Shown here: piece after piece, positions 22,331 to 32,279 of the stretch | Layout of the letters: every line of letters begins with the position of its first letter | Position numbering within the stretch: position 1 is the first letter of the stretch | DNA from: Phytophthora sp. 'mugwort' | Taxonomy: Eukaryota > Oomycota > Peronosporomycetes > Peronosporales > Peronosporaceae | Length of the DNA: 64,000 bases | Reading direction: 5' to 3' | NCBI GenBank assembly: GCA_033558025.1 | Contig: JAUCEF010000006.1 | Location: 806,001 to 870,000 of the forward strand | Translations under genes and position numbers: made by a program | The notes under the pieces: model-generated | The model's database searches: none | Seen by the model: the letters and a program-made list of their open reading frames with translations, nothing else | Told to the model about the DNA's origin: nothing

Positions 22331-22689
22331 GACGCTCATATTGTGCATGACGATTTTTGGTGCACGAGCAATTACGGTGCACGACTATATTCGGTTTATT
22401 CGGGGAAAGGCCGACAGAGTATCACAATTTTTGCACATCAATGGCATTGATGGAGTGGTTTAGCCGCGTTGCGCCACGCGCTATACCGCGGGCCCGAGTC
22501 TGCGTGCAGTGATAACACAGAGAGGTCCCAATCGGGATATCTTAAACCGCCATGTAAGTCCATTTCTTACGAAAGAAAAAAAATATTATGCAAAATGAAA
22601 GAGAACCAGCCGACACCTAGATGACCGCCGACGTCGCGCCTTCCTGGTATCCCTCCTCAAAAGAGTACGGGTACGTAGCGATCACCTCC
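22331..22689. other. Gap between lactonase stub and DDE_1 remnant B
   Basis: Contains TTTAGCCGCGTT at 22460 and GGGATATCTTAAACC at 22537-22551, the latter a likely element end. No gene. Confidence 0.35.
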
Positions 22690-24000
22690 TTCAGCTCCCG
22701 ACTGAGCTGCGCGACCGTCCACACTCAATCACGAGAAACGTCCCGGCCGCACTGCATCATAGCTTCTTGGCCCAGTTGTCGCTCGTTCTTGACTTCTCCA
22801 GGTTGACGATACTGACGCTCAGCTGCCAGCTCAACGAAGAACTTCTCGCCAGAGTTTGTGAGCGTACCGGACGAAGAGTTCCTGTCATCCAGTAACCATT
22901 CCAAATGGCTTCCGTGTTGCACAGCTCTGCTAGCCGACGCCAGTGCTCCTTAATGCGTTGAATCGGAAAGCGATCTGCAGGCTGCACTTTGTCCGCGGCA
23001 TTGGGAGGGAAAAGGTTCACCTTGGTTCGTAGCTCACGAGCCGTGTCTTCGACGCCATCGCCACAGTGTCCACTGCCATTGTCCATCCAGAGCACCCGCG
23101 AGCTTGCAAACGGGCCACCAGGTCCCCAGCATCGCGGTTCGCGAAGCCACTCACACATGAGCCGTCCGTTGATGAATGCGCTGGGTGAAGCCCTGTAGCA
23201 TACACCAGGGGTATTATCTGGTGGAGTCTATATGGGATAGCTGGCGTTCTTGTTCTTGAAGATAAGCATCAGACAAAGGATGCGCGCGTCAGTTCCTCGC
23301 TTCAGCAGGACACACATGGTGATGCCCTCACGTGCTGTCCCATAGCAATAACACAATAAAGTAAGTGTAATACAATTAACATATAATCACTCACATAGCG
23401 TACGTGACACAATGCTACGATACTTCACCGTCTGAGCCCCCGCAAAGTCAAGTGTCTTACCATCGTCGAGATCGATGACGAAGTGGTCTTGTCCATGTTG
23501 TACTATTGGTCCGGATCCAGCGCGCCGTCCTCAAATTAGCGCTACAGCTGACCCAAATGCTTTGCCACTTTTTTTGTCAATCTGCATCTGCTTCTCTGCG
23601 CTGACCTGCTTCTTGTCTTTGTGGCGCCGGTAGACTATATTGTAGCGCTCGAGAAAGTCTTGAGCCCGACGAGGCTGCAGCAAGCTTGTGAGCGGCTTGT
23701 TCTTAACGGTGTAACGGGCGTTAAAGCGCGGATGCTCGCTGACTTCAATAAAGACGACGCCCATTTCAGCCACGACTTTGTTGGAGAGCTTGACACCTGC
23801 ACGAAGTCGCTGGAACTCTGCCAGCAACAGTGGGTAGGGCCAATCCCAGTGCTCACCAAGCCCCTTTCCCCTCTCTTCAAGCGTCTTTCCGACGAACTAG
23901 TATCGATTTCGCTGCCGACTGGTTGCGGACTTGAGCTGCCGTGAGACTTCGAGGCTGGCCGCTGTTTCAGTGCGTTTCTTCCATCAGTCACGAGCCTTGC
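22690..24000 (-). mobile_element. DDE_1-type transposase remnant B
   Basis: Minus-strand pieces: HWDWPYPLLLAEFQRLRAGV then VVAEMGVVFIEVSEHPRF (23860-23730); RYNIVYRRHKDKKQ (23650-23600); QDHFVIDLDDGKTLDFAGAQ (23500-23440); GITMCVLLKRGTDARILCLM (23330-23270); and the second catalytic region RVLWMDNGSGHCGDGVEDTA, VNLFPPNAADKVQPADRFPI and KEHWRRLAEL (23100-22910). Family order is right. Stops at 23535 and elsewhere show decay. It is a different DDE_1 lineage from remnant A. Confidence 0.75.
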
Positions 24001-25303
24001 TCAGGTTTACTCTCCTGTCAGAGGAGCGGAACAGCGCTGGAAAAAAGTCGATCGTGCGCCCGTAGAGCCCTTCGAGTAACGAAGAGCTTGGTCCAGCTCT
24101 ATCCAGTCGGTGCATCCAACTCGATCGCAGAGAGGAACTACTTGTTGGAGGTATCGTGCTGCTTTTTCCGCCATTTCTATTTGGAAATGAACTTCTTGTG
24201 CTTAGAGTAATGTTGCTGGAACATGGTTGGCTGTCAGCAACTGCCGCAATAAATAACTGGAATAGCCGTTTGGGGAAAATAAATTACTGATACTTTGTAG
24301 AAAATTACAGAATAATTACTGTACTTAAGTAATCCTTTGTGCTACTTTAGGGGCCCACCACCCCGCCGAAATATCGCTACCTTACCGTTACTAGACACCT
24401 TAGCTCGTGGTTAGCCAGTTCTGGTAGGACAACATCAAGCTGCGCGGTACCACACTGTAATCACTACGGGAGGTTGTCCAAGCTGCTTTGTCCGGTTGTT
24501 CGCTAGCTTCAACTGATGCTGTTTGGTCTCTCCATTACGCTTTTGAATAGCTGCACAGTGGCGCAAATCTGTGGGCAGAAGCCTAAAACAAAACAAGCTG
24601 CCGCCACGGTTTCGTATGGGCGCAGAGCTACGCAGTAGGATAGTCCGTGGCGAAACTTATACGTACCCGTCAGGCTGCAAATGTGCTTGACCCCACGGTA
24701 TATCGCCTGGCTCCGAGCCAGTCGCTCGCGCGCCGCATGTTGAAGCTGACCATAGGATCTTTCTGGCTCGGCTATGACGACAAGATCTGAGTTTCAGGGC
24801 CATACAAAAAAGGTCCATACAAAAGCCGAGAGTGGGAGAGGGCCGAAGTGGTCCAAGCAGCAGCGATATGTACGCTGGTCGGCCGCTAGCAATCGTGTTG
24901 TTAACTTGTTGTACTGCACTAACCTCAGAGCGAAGATAAGGTCGTTCTTGTCGTCATGAGCTGAAGCATCTACTGTCGTTACCTACAGATGCCAGTCGCG
25001 GAACACCTTTGGGCGCGCCTGACTCTGTCCTAAATCCCGGGAAACTTGGTTTCGGAAAGATAGCCCAGTTGCGCAATGAGGGTGCATTTCAACTGTTGCG
25101 TTATCTGTATTGTTGTATGCCACCAGAGTAGTTGCCGCATGACAACCACAATATAGAAAGATGTGACCGTCAGTCGGCGGCGGTTGCGCTGGGCTGGCGT
25201 CCGCATGGGCCCCAGGGAACCCGTCGCCGCCTAATAATTGCCGGGCGCTCACAAGTGAAATAGCTGCCGGAGTTGTCAACAGCACAGTCATCGCACCCCA
25301 GTC
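24001..25303. other. Boundary between repeat block and gene block
   Basis: No supported gene. A 102-aa minus-strand ORF (24983-25291) starts 13 bp from the next gene's ATG and is judged chance. The promoter of the gene at 25304 should lie at the right end. Confidence 0.35.
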
Positions 25304-26044
25304 ATGACCGGCAGAATGGACTCTCGCATGCGGGAGGCCGAGGAGGTCCTGCCTCTCTTGGCGCTAGAGGCCGGCTCGTCCTCCGCCCGCGACAATACGT
25401 ACAACCACGGCAAACACTCGGGTAGCGATCAGCTATCACAGTCGCCATACCAGCGCGCGGGTTACGTGTCCTTCGCGCTCAAGTTAGACCCGAGTGGCAA
25501 CCGCCGACAGCTCACCGCCGTATACGGCTCCATGGCCGCCGCCGGTAGTTCAACCAGGAAGAGCGGCGTGCCCGTTGCCCCACGACCCACCGAATCGGAC
25601 GCGCTGCTCGGCGGCAGTGATCCGCACAGCAACCAGAGCGAGACGGAGAGCGACAGCGACGGTAGCTGCACAGCCAGCAGCACGTCGGGCTCGCTGCAGT
25701 CCATCCTGAGAATACCTTCGGCCGACTTTTCATGCCGCAGCCTCAAGAAGCAGGTATCGGTCGAGTTTGCTCTGGACATCGGCAGCGACGAGGACGAGGT
25801 CACGAAGCGGAAGCTCGACGGCTCGTGCGCCGCGCGCTGCATGCCGCGCCGCCTCACTATCGAGGAGAAGGCGGCGCTGTACCAGGTGCGCCCCGACTTG
25901 GAGCTAGTGCCCACGGTGCTGCTGCTCTCGGAGCTCGAGGAGATGCGGCGACAGCGCCAGCGTAAACTTATGTTTTCCATCCTGGGCGCGTCACTCGTCT
26001 TGCTCATGATGATCGTCTTCTACTACCTCGTCTCTCAAATGTAA
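25304..26044 (+). CDS. Tail-anchored membrane protein of unknown function
   Basis: Single-exon 246-aa ORF with ATG 25304 (two more in-frame ATGs follow within 30 bp). Residues 1-180 are Ser-rich and low in complexity (SETESDSDGSCTASSTSGSL), likely disordered, with many phosphorylatable serines. A basic/amphipathic segment near 180-215 reads RRLTIEEKAALYQVRPDLEL. The end is one hydrophobic helix, SILGASLVLLMMIVFYYLVS, with a 3-residue tail, the layout of a tail-anchored protein facing the cytosol. GC-rich codon use matches neighbouring host genes. I do not recognise the family. Confidence 0.65.
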   Translation: MTGRMDSRMREAEEVLPLLALEAGSSSARDNTYNHGKHSGSDQLSQSPYQRAGYVSFALKLDPSGNRRQLTAVYGSMAAAGSSTRKSGVPVAPRPTESDALLGGSDPHSNQSETESDSDGSCTASSTSGSLQSILRIPSADFSCRSLKKQVSVEFALDIGSDEDEVTKRKLDGSCAARCMPRRLTIEEKAALYQVRPDLELVPTVLLLSELEEMRRQRQRKLMFSILGASLVLLMMIVFYYLVSQM

Positions 26045-26223
26045 CCTGTGAATGTCGAAGACCTCCTAGGAAGAAGGTTGGTACAGGGGCTGGCACGGCT
26101 GCATCGAAGAGCCGGGAACGTCCGCCCACTGTATGCTTTTTATTAACCACTAGATAATACATTAGAAGAAACTGTCGGCGTACCATCGCACCCAGCATCT
26201 GCCTACTATGTAGTACTAAACCC

Positions 26224-26294
26224 TTGAAGATGCTGGCGTTGCCAGCGCCTACTATAGTAGTAGTAGTAGGCGCTGGCAACGCCAACATCTTCAA
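26224..26294. repeat. 71-bp hairpin, 31-bp arms
   Basis: Arms 26224-26254 and 26264-26294 pair with one mismatch around a TAGTAGTAG loop. It lies 180 bp after one stop codon and 380 bp before the next start. Confidence 0.85.
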
Positions 26295-26450
26295 CCTTCG
26301 CTCCCAATGATACCGCCTCGATAGATTCGCTCGCCAGAATATCTCATAGATAAGACTTGAGAAGCTTAGAATCACCTGCTATAGTTGAACCTCTCGTTCC
26401 TCATTTCCGCGATAAATTATGCGTTACAACAGGCCACGTCATTTTCTCGC

Positions 26451-26466
26451 AGCCATTTCTCAATTC
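26451..26466 (+). promoter_or_regulatory. Oomycete Inr-like element
   Basis: AGCCATTTCTCAATTC resembles the oomycete initiator consensus GCTCATTYYNCAWTTT at most positions. It lies 210 bp upstream of the TPS-like ATG. Match judged by eye. Confidence 0.45.
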
Positions 26467-26675
26467 CAAGCGGCCGCCCACGACTTCGGCCCCAGGTCAT
26501 CACGCCGCTGGCGTATAATCTTCGCTGTATTTACCTCAATTGATAGGTGCAGCAGCTTGTATCTTTAGTTCTACCCGTTGGAACTGCAGCTGCCAACGCC
26601 TCGTCCCGCTCGCGCCTCGTCGCTTCTTCTCCACTTGTATCCCCATCCATCGCTCTCACAACGCAATTAGACGCC

Positions 26676-29600
26676 ATGACCGAGGGCACGAGTTTCAAGG
26701 AGCGCGAGACGGCGCTCTTACGGGAGCTTTCGGCACTCTACACGAAGCTTAACCAGGTGCGCGAGAAACGCGTTAAGGAGGAGCATGAGAGTGGCACCGG
26801 GGGAGCCAACGACAAGGACGCGGACGACGAGGCCAATGGCTCACGACGCCGACGTGTGCTGCTGGTCACCCGCACGTTGCCCTTCTGGCTCGTGTCCGAG
26901 GATGCGCAGTCGCAATGGCGCGCCGAGTTCTCCGAGCACGCGAGTATTAACGGGGCGATGGAGATCTTCCAGTCGCTGCATGAGAGTTACGACTGTGTCT
27001 GGATCGGATCAGTGCACGGAGAAATTGAGCCAAGCGAGCAGAACACACTGAAGGAACAGTTGCTGCAGGATCGTAATTATTATCCAGTGTTTTTGGATGA
27101 AAAGAGAGAGCGGCTATACTATGAGGGTTTCTGCAAGACTGTCATGTGGCCTCTGTTCCACTCGAGTCCACCTACGACGGATGATCAGATTATACAGCAT
27201 GAACTGATGGAAGGAGGTCAGGAGGATGAACGAAGCATGGAGAAAATGTGGCAGGCGTATGTGGCGGCCAACCAGGCATTTGCCGATGCGGTGCAAGAAG
27301 TTTACGAAGAGGGCGACTTGATCTGGGTCCAGGGATATCACTTGACGCTGGTGCCGCAAATGGTTCAGAACTTATTCCCGAACGATAATATTTGTGTGGG
27401 GTTCTTCATGCATATTCCGTTCCCATCGGCAGAACTATATCGGATACTTAACAATCGCGAGGAGATCTTGACGGGAATTCTGGGTGCTGATTTGATCGGA
27501 TTTCAAACGTACGATTATGCTCGGCATTTTCAAAGTGCCTGCGTGCGATTGCTCGGACTGGAGAGCAGTCACAAAGGTGTGGACTTTAATGGACATTTTG
27601 CACGCGTGACTGTTTGCCCCGTGGGAATTGATGCCGACAAGTACATCGCAATGGTGAAATCTGATGCCGTTCAGGAACAGGTGAAGCAATTAGCTAGTCA
27701 ATTTTCTGACAAGAGGGTCATCCTGGGCGTGGATCAACTGGATCAGACGAAAGGGCTTGTACATAAATTACTAGCAGTCGAGGAGCTATTCACTCGAAAA
27801 CCGGAACTTGCAAAGGAGGTGGTGTTTTTGCAAATTGTTACGGGTGCGTCAGTGTTTGGGTCGGCGCTTGAGGCTCAGGTGGAATCACTTGTATCTCGCA
27901 TTAATAGCAAGCTACAAGATATCGGTACTGAAGGACCTGTGCAGTTTTTGAATAAAGAGATTGCCTTGGAGGCTCTGATCGCGTTGTATGCGTTGGCAGA
28001 CGCGCTGGTGATTACGCCTGCCCGCGACGGTATGAATACTGTTCCCTTTGGGTATATAGTGTGCCGTGAGGCCACGAAGAAGCGAGCCCGAGTGATCCTG
28101 AGCGAGTTTGCAGGGTGCGCCCAATCCTTGCGTGGAGCGCGGCTTGTGAACCCCTGGAATACTGAAGAACTCACGGCTGCTTTGCAAGAATCCCTCCAGG
28201 ATAATGATGAAGTCATGCGTGCTCACCAGCACATGTACAGCTACGTGAGTTCGTTTACCTCGCGGCGTTGGGCGGACAACTTTTTGGAGCAGCTTCACGA
28301 ATGCAGCGAAGAGAATGCACTGTCTGTTTCAGGACGCGAGTTAAGCCGTCAGGATATGACTTCAGCCTACTCACGATCGTCACGGCGTTTGGTTTTCATT
28401 AACTACGAGGGTGTGCTTGCAGCTGAGGCGTCGATCCCGGAGCTGGCGTATCCACCGCAAGAGCTTATTTGGCAGTTGTCGATGCTGACGAAGGACCCAC
28501 GCAATACTGTGGTGCTCGTAAGTGCTCGTAGCATGTCAGTCTGTGAACAGTGGTTTGCTGGGCTGTCTGGAAATCTTGTTCTCGCAGCAGAGTACGGCGT
28601 TTACGTGAAGTGGGTTGGTGAAAATGAGTATTGGCACTGCATGGTGCCGAATATGGACATGAGTTGGTGGGAACATGTTGTGCCGTTGCTGGAGTACTAC
28701 ACAGAACGCACTCCAGGCGCGTATATTGAGCGCAAAGAGAGCTCAGTGGCATGGCACTACCGCGACTGCGATCTGGACCACGGCTTGTGGCAAGCAAGCG
28801 AACTGTTGGTTTCGTTGCGGGAGATTACACGGTCACTCCCTGTGTCAGTGTACCCGGGTAACCGGTATCTAGAGATTCGGCCACAAAAAGCTAGCAAAGC
28901 TACACTGTTCGGACGCATATGGGAGTTTATGAACTGGTCTGTGCTCTTTCCCGATGAGGATTCCGTGACGACAAAATATTTTGGAGAACCCGTCCACCTG
29001 TCTTCATCGCCGATGATGAAACCACGTGGATCTTACAATGATCCGGCTGACGATGATGATGTGACGGTATTGTCGTTAGATGCTGGAAGTGATGTAGTTC
29101 GTTCAGAACGGAAGGATTCTGTCAACTTCAACATGGATACTGGAGCGCTGACTTCTGGTCAGTTTGATGGTAAGCACGAGAAACAGCCTGTTGATTTTGT
29201 TTTGGTCATCGCCTCGGGTGATGACCGAACTGACGAAGATCTGTTCGCGTTCCTCGTGCCGCCACCAATCGATCTGGAGGCTTACCGCCTTCAGCCCCCG
29301 GAATACTATCCCCAGTCTACCGAACCCGGCTCAAATGAATCGACTTCTTCATTTTCCCAACGTCGAAGTTTAATAGTGGACGCTGGAGATGGTGAGGGTG
29401 GGATAGGCTCATCGAGCTTTGGTGATATTAGTGATGACGTGTCTTACAATACTTTTCGACGGCTGCTGGAGAGAGATGGCAGCACCACGTCACATCCTTC
29501 AGGATATGGGGAGCGAAGAGGTCTATTGGCTGCTGCTTCAAAGGCTCGGCAGTCAAACGATGCTAATTTCTTGATGTTGGGAGACAATATGGGCAAGTTG

Positions 29601-30299
29601 CCGCCTCTCGCGAAGTCTTCAATCTCTGAACCTGGGGAGATGCTGAACCGATCATCCAATCCTCGGCGCGACGAAATTACCGAGAAGAACAAGTTTGCAC
29701 CTCGTCGTGACTTCCCGCCGTCTGCTGCATTGTTCAAGGCTATGAAGGTTAAGTATGGCGACAACTTTGGCATCCATAGACTTCCAGACACACCAGCGGC
29801 GTGTTGGGCACTTGTTCGCCCGCCCAGTGGGCGCGCAAAGCTGGAAGACCGCATGGCAGGACAGAGCAGTAGTTTTCTGGCATTGTCAGATGGGAAGCCA
29901 TCTATCACTGATGGTCCTACTGCAACAATGGGTTTGGGCAACTCAGCTCCGATTGAAAGCCGTGGTAATAATGAAGGCAATACCACGAGTACTGGCGTGG
30001 AGCAGACTGGACGCGAGACAGAATGCAAGTCGCCTAAGACCATCAGGGCAAAAGAGCTCGCGGAGGGTGAGCCAGTCAGCCAAACGACGTCGGTATCTAC
30101 AGACGAACCCGAGGCCGAGGACGGTCGGTATCGCTTTCCAGTCAACACGTTTGTGTGCACACTTGGCCGCAAACTCTCGCAAGCGCCATACTTTATCAAG
30201 AACTCCGGAGATTTATTTCAGCTTTTACAAGAGATGGGGATGAGCAGCCACATTCGCAAGCAGCGAATGCTTTCCATGGGCAGCGTCGGGGATATTTAG
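26676..30299 (+). CDS. Trehalose-6-phosphate synthase/phosphatase-like fusion, probably non-catalytic
   Basis: Intronless, 1207 aa. The frame is open upstream to a GTG at 26547, but the first ATG is 26676. Residues about 60-535 form a GT20 (TPS) domain: YYEGFCKTVMWPLFHS, FFMHIPFPSAELYRIL. Residues about 570-1180 form a HAD (TPP) domain: VFINYEGVLAAEA at 576, VVLVSARSM, GDDRTDEDLF at 848, and a C-terminal FVCTLGRKLSQAPYFI near 1158. Canonical TPS WVHDYH is WVQGYH (217-222), GVDRLDY is GVDQLDQ (351-357) and DGMNLVAKE is DGMNTVPFG (451-459). The HAD nucleophile motif DxDGT is NYEGV. About 290 disordered Ser-rich residues split the HAD domain. Family membership is clear, but loss of these residues suggests a regulatory protein like plant class II TPS. 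Confidence 0.88.
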   Translation: MTEGTSFKERETALLRELSALYTKLNQVREKRVKEEHESGTGGANDKDADDEANGSRRRRVLLVTRTLPFWLVSEDAQSQWRAEFSEHASINGAMEIFQSLHESYDCVWIGSVHGEIEPSEQNTLKEQLLQDRNYYPVFLDEKRERLYYEGFCKTVMWPLFHSSPPTTDDQIIQHELMEGGQEDERSMEKMWQAYVAANQAFADAVQEVYEEGDLIWVQGYHLTLVPQMVQNLFPNDNICVGFFMHIPFPSAELYRILNNREEILTGILGADLIGFQTYDYARHFQSACVRLLGLESSHKGVDFNGHFARVTVCPVGIDADKYIAMVKSDAVQEQVKQLASQFSDKRVILGVDQLDQTKGLVHKLLAVEELFTRKPELAKEVVFLQIVTGASVFGSALEAQVESLVSRINSKLQDIGTEGPVQFLNKEIALEALIALYALADALVITPARDGMNTVPFGYIVCREATKKRARVILSEFAGCAQSLRGARLVNPWNTEELTAALQESLQDNDEVMRAHQHMYSYVSSFTSRRWADNFLEQLHECSEENALSVSGRELSRQDMTSAYSRSSRRLVFINYEGVLAAEASIPELAYPPQELIWQLSMLTKDPRNTVVLVSARSMSVCEQWFAGLSGNLVLAAEYGVYVKWVGENEYWHCMVPNMDMSWWEHVVPLLEYYTERTPGAYIERKESSVAWHYRDCDLDHGLWQASELLVSLREITRSLPVSVYPGNRYLEIRPQKASKATLFGRIWEFMNWSVLFPDEDSVTTKYFGEPVHLSSSPMMKPRGSYNDPADDDDVTVLSLDAGSDVVRSERKDSVNFNMDTGALTSGQFDGKHEKQPVDFVLVIASGDDRTDEDLFAFLVPPPIDLEAYRLQPPEYYPQSTEPGSNESTSSFSQRRSLIVDAGDGEGGIGSSSFGDISDDVSYNTFRRLLERDGSTTSHPSGYGERRGLLAAASKARQSNDANFLMLGDNMGKLPPLAKSSISEPGEMLNRSSNPRRDEITEKNKFAPRRDFPPSAALFKAMKVKYGDNFGIHRLPDTPAACWALVRPPSGRAKLEDRMAGQSSSFLALSDGKPSITDGPTATMGLGNSAPIESRGNNEGNTTSTGVEQTGRETECKSPKTIRAKELAEGEPVSQTTSVSTDEPEAEDGRYRFPVNTFVCTLGRKLSQAPYFIKNSGDLFQLLQEMGMSSHIRKQRMLSMGSVGDI

Positions 30300-30325
30300 G
30301 GCGGTTTCGACGACACGTGCAGGTC

Positions 30326-32115
30326 CTACGCTAGACCTTTTATGCGCAGCAAGCCGATTGCGTTGCCCACTCCGGTGTGGTGCGTGTAGTCCTTCGCTGG
30401 GTACCAAGACACAGAGAAAACGTTACTACCTTATTCGAAAAAGGGGACAGCATGAAGCAAATTTGGAACGAAAGCATAGGATGAACCCCATACACTTAAC
30501 GAAAAATTGAGAAGTAAGAAGAAATTCCTACCGTCTTCATCGCAAAGCAGGAACAGCCACTCGGATGTGTAGCGACGGACGTCGGGGTTGAGGCTCGTAA
30601 GGAAAAACTTCAACTGCTTGAAGAAAAACGTTTTCAGCCGCTCAAAGGCTGAAATCACCCCATCAGTGAGCTGTGTTGCTGGTAGAATAGCTTGCTTGAA
30701 GCAAGCTAAGATGTCCCGGTTACCAGTCTTCGCAAGATTGTGGCACACTATGAGCGTTGGCAGCATATCGTTAAGTGGTCTAAGAGAAACATCAGCTCAA
30801 ACGTTAGGATAAACTTGACAGCAGCTCCACCCTTCCACCTCTTCACTAGGTACCTCGTTTTCTCAATCCGCACAGCCAGCAACATGACTTGGAGATGATC
30901 AAGCAGTGGTGCAAGCAAAGATCCGTCCTCAGAAGTTATCTTCTTGGTGCTGTGCTCCTGTCGAATGAAAGTTGCTAGGAGAGTTCCAGGTAGGATCATA
31001 AACACCTCCATCGCTTTGTTTTTCAGCTCGATGAGGTTGTCGTGTAGCAATGATACATCCGGATGCTTAAAATGCAGAATCTCCAGTAACAGACCTCCAA
31101 GTCTGTTCAAACCAAACGTTGGTTAGATCAATTGACAGCATGTACAAACGCAGAACGATTTCATACTGATGGACAGTACGGAACACATCTGGTTGCAGCT
31201 TTTCCTGCTCTGCTGTCCATTGCATGTCGTTTATAAGCACAGTGACCAACTTTACTAGGTCGAGAACCAAAGTTGAGCGGACCCCAGCGACAATATCAGC
31301 CTGGTTTCCGTGCGTGAAGCCGTAAAAAAGTGTCTATAACAAAATCAAGATCACAAAACAAATAAGTAACAATCGCTTCAATAACGCCAGCCTAACAGTC
31401 ATGTTACCGCGTAGATCAGCTGCCAGGCTTCGCATGAGCTGCTCAAATGTCGTGGCACTTCAGGTGCTTCACAAGAGACCAGTACGACTTTCCAGATCAG
31501 CCAGTGCAATGAAGCCGTGTCTTCATGCGTCGCTAGCATTAGCAACCTCGAGATAAAACCCTTGGTAATAAGAGTCTCGGATGCAAACTCTGGCCGCGAG
31601 TATACCGAATTGACGACACACTTAAGAGCCTCTTCGCGCACACGAGAGCTCCAAGAATGGTTTTCAGCAAGAAGCAAAAAGCTGTCTACCGACTGTAGCA
31701 CCAATGTTAGGCATCAATATACTCACGTGTGCAGTATACAACATCATACTTCAGCGGATAATAGTTTCTCGATGCCTCTTCGGTCTCGCATGAACACTCT
31801 GCAAGCGTCCAAAAGGCGATAGATCGCTAAGCACAGATTACAGATAAGTATCAATACTGGCCGGATAAAAATTAGATTGTACGACGAAAGCATACCTTCA
31901 TCTTGCTCTACTGTGGGGTATAGCACCACCCCAACCTCTGCCAGAACAGCTCGAATCCTGCCTTCAGCTTCCTCGCGAGCCTCCACAAAGTCCAGATCCG
32001 CTGCGAACAATCCGCTCTGTAAGCGCAGAGCTGCCGCGTATAATCGTTATGTACTAGGCATACCTGAACCGCTCTCCACCGCACGAGTAAACTCTTTAAT
32101 CCATGGCCACGCCAT
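30326..32115 (-). CDS. RIC8: RIC8/synembryn, G-alpha chaperone and exchange factor
   Basis: Eight exons rebuilt on the minus strand: 32115-32064, 32030-31896, 31826-31750, 31692-31408, 31333-31146, 31102-30815, 30779-30532, 30396-30326. All junctions are GT-AG and phases match, giving 447 aa. Armadillo-like repeats match RIC8: REEALKCVVNSVYSRPEF, EIVLRLLGGLLLEILHF, PTLIVCHNLAKTGNRDIL, LNPDVRRYTSEWLFLLCDED, and the family end signature YTHHTGVGNAIGLLRIKGLA (compare FIKYTGYGNAAGLL). RIC8 folds and activates heterotrimeric G-alpha subunits in the cytosol. Intron 1 (33 nt) is the least certain. The stop lies 26 bp from the stop of the convergent TPS-like gene, and the start shares a promoter with FKBP. 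Confidence 0.78.
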
Positions 32116-32279
32116 GGCAGTAGGCGATAACGAAGTCGAAGCCGAAGCGACGTTGAAGTGGATCGTATAAACGCTTCTTTAATTGGCTATTAATTTAGAC
32201 CAATGAAAACTGACCACTTGGAGCTCGAAATACGCTTTAATCGCCTTCTGGTCACTATCGAAAACTCGAAGAACGCAAC
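32116..32279. promoter_or_regulatory. 164-bp bidirectional promoter, RIC8/FKBP
   Basis: Separates the two divergent ATGs. It contains ATTGG near 32180 and CCAAT near 32200, opposed CCAAT boxes 13 bp apart, which could serve one gene each. Confidence 0.5.

Larger units (their letters stand above)
26045..26675. other. Intergenic with hairpin and TPS promoter
   Basis: Holds the hairpin at 26224-26294 and an initiator-like site at 26451-26466. Otherwise no gene. Confidence 0.4.

Noticed and set aside
24983..25291. 102-aa minus-strand ORF with hydrophobic start and RQLL, considered as an RXLR-like effector
   Set aside because: The signal peptide is weak, RQLL does not fit RxLR, no downstream EER is seen, and its ATG lies 13 bp from the divergent gene's ATG.
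26547..26675. N-terminal extension of the TPS-like ORF
   Set aside because: Begins with GTG, not ATG; the first ATG at 26676 gives the expected family start.
29444..30199. 251-aa minus-strand ORF
   Set aside because: Antisense shadow of the disordered insert of the TPS-like gene.
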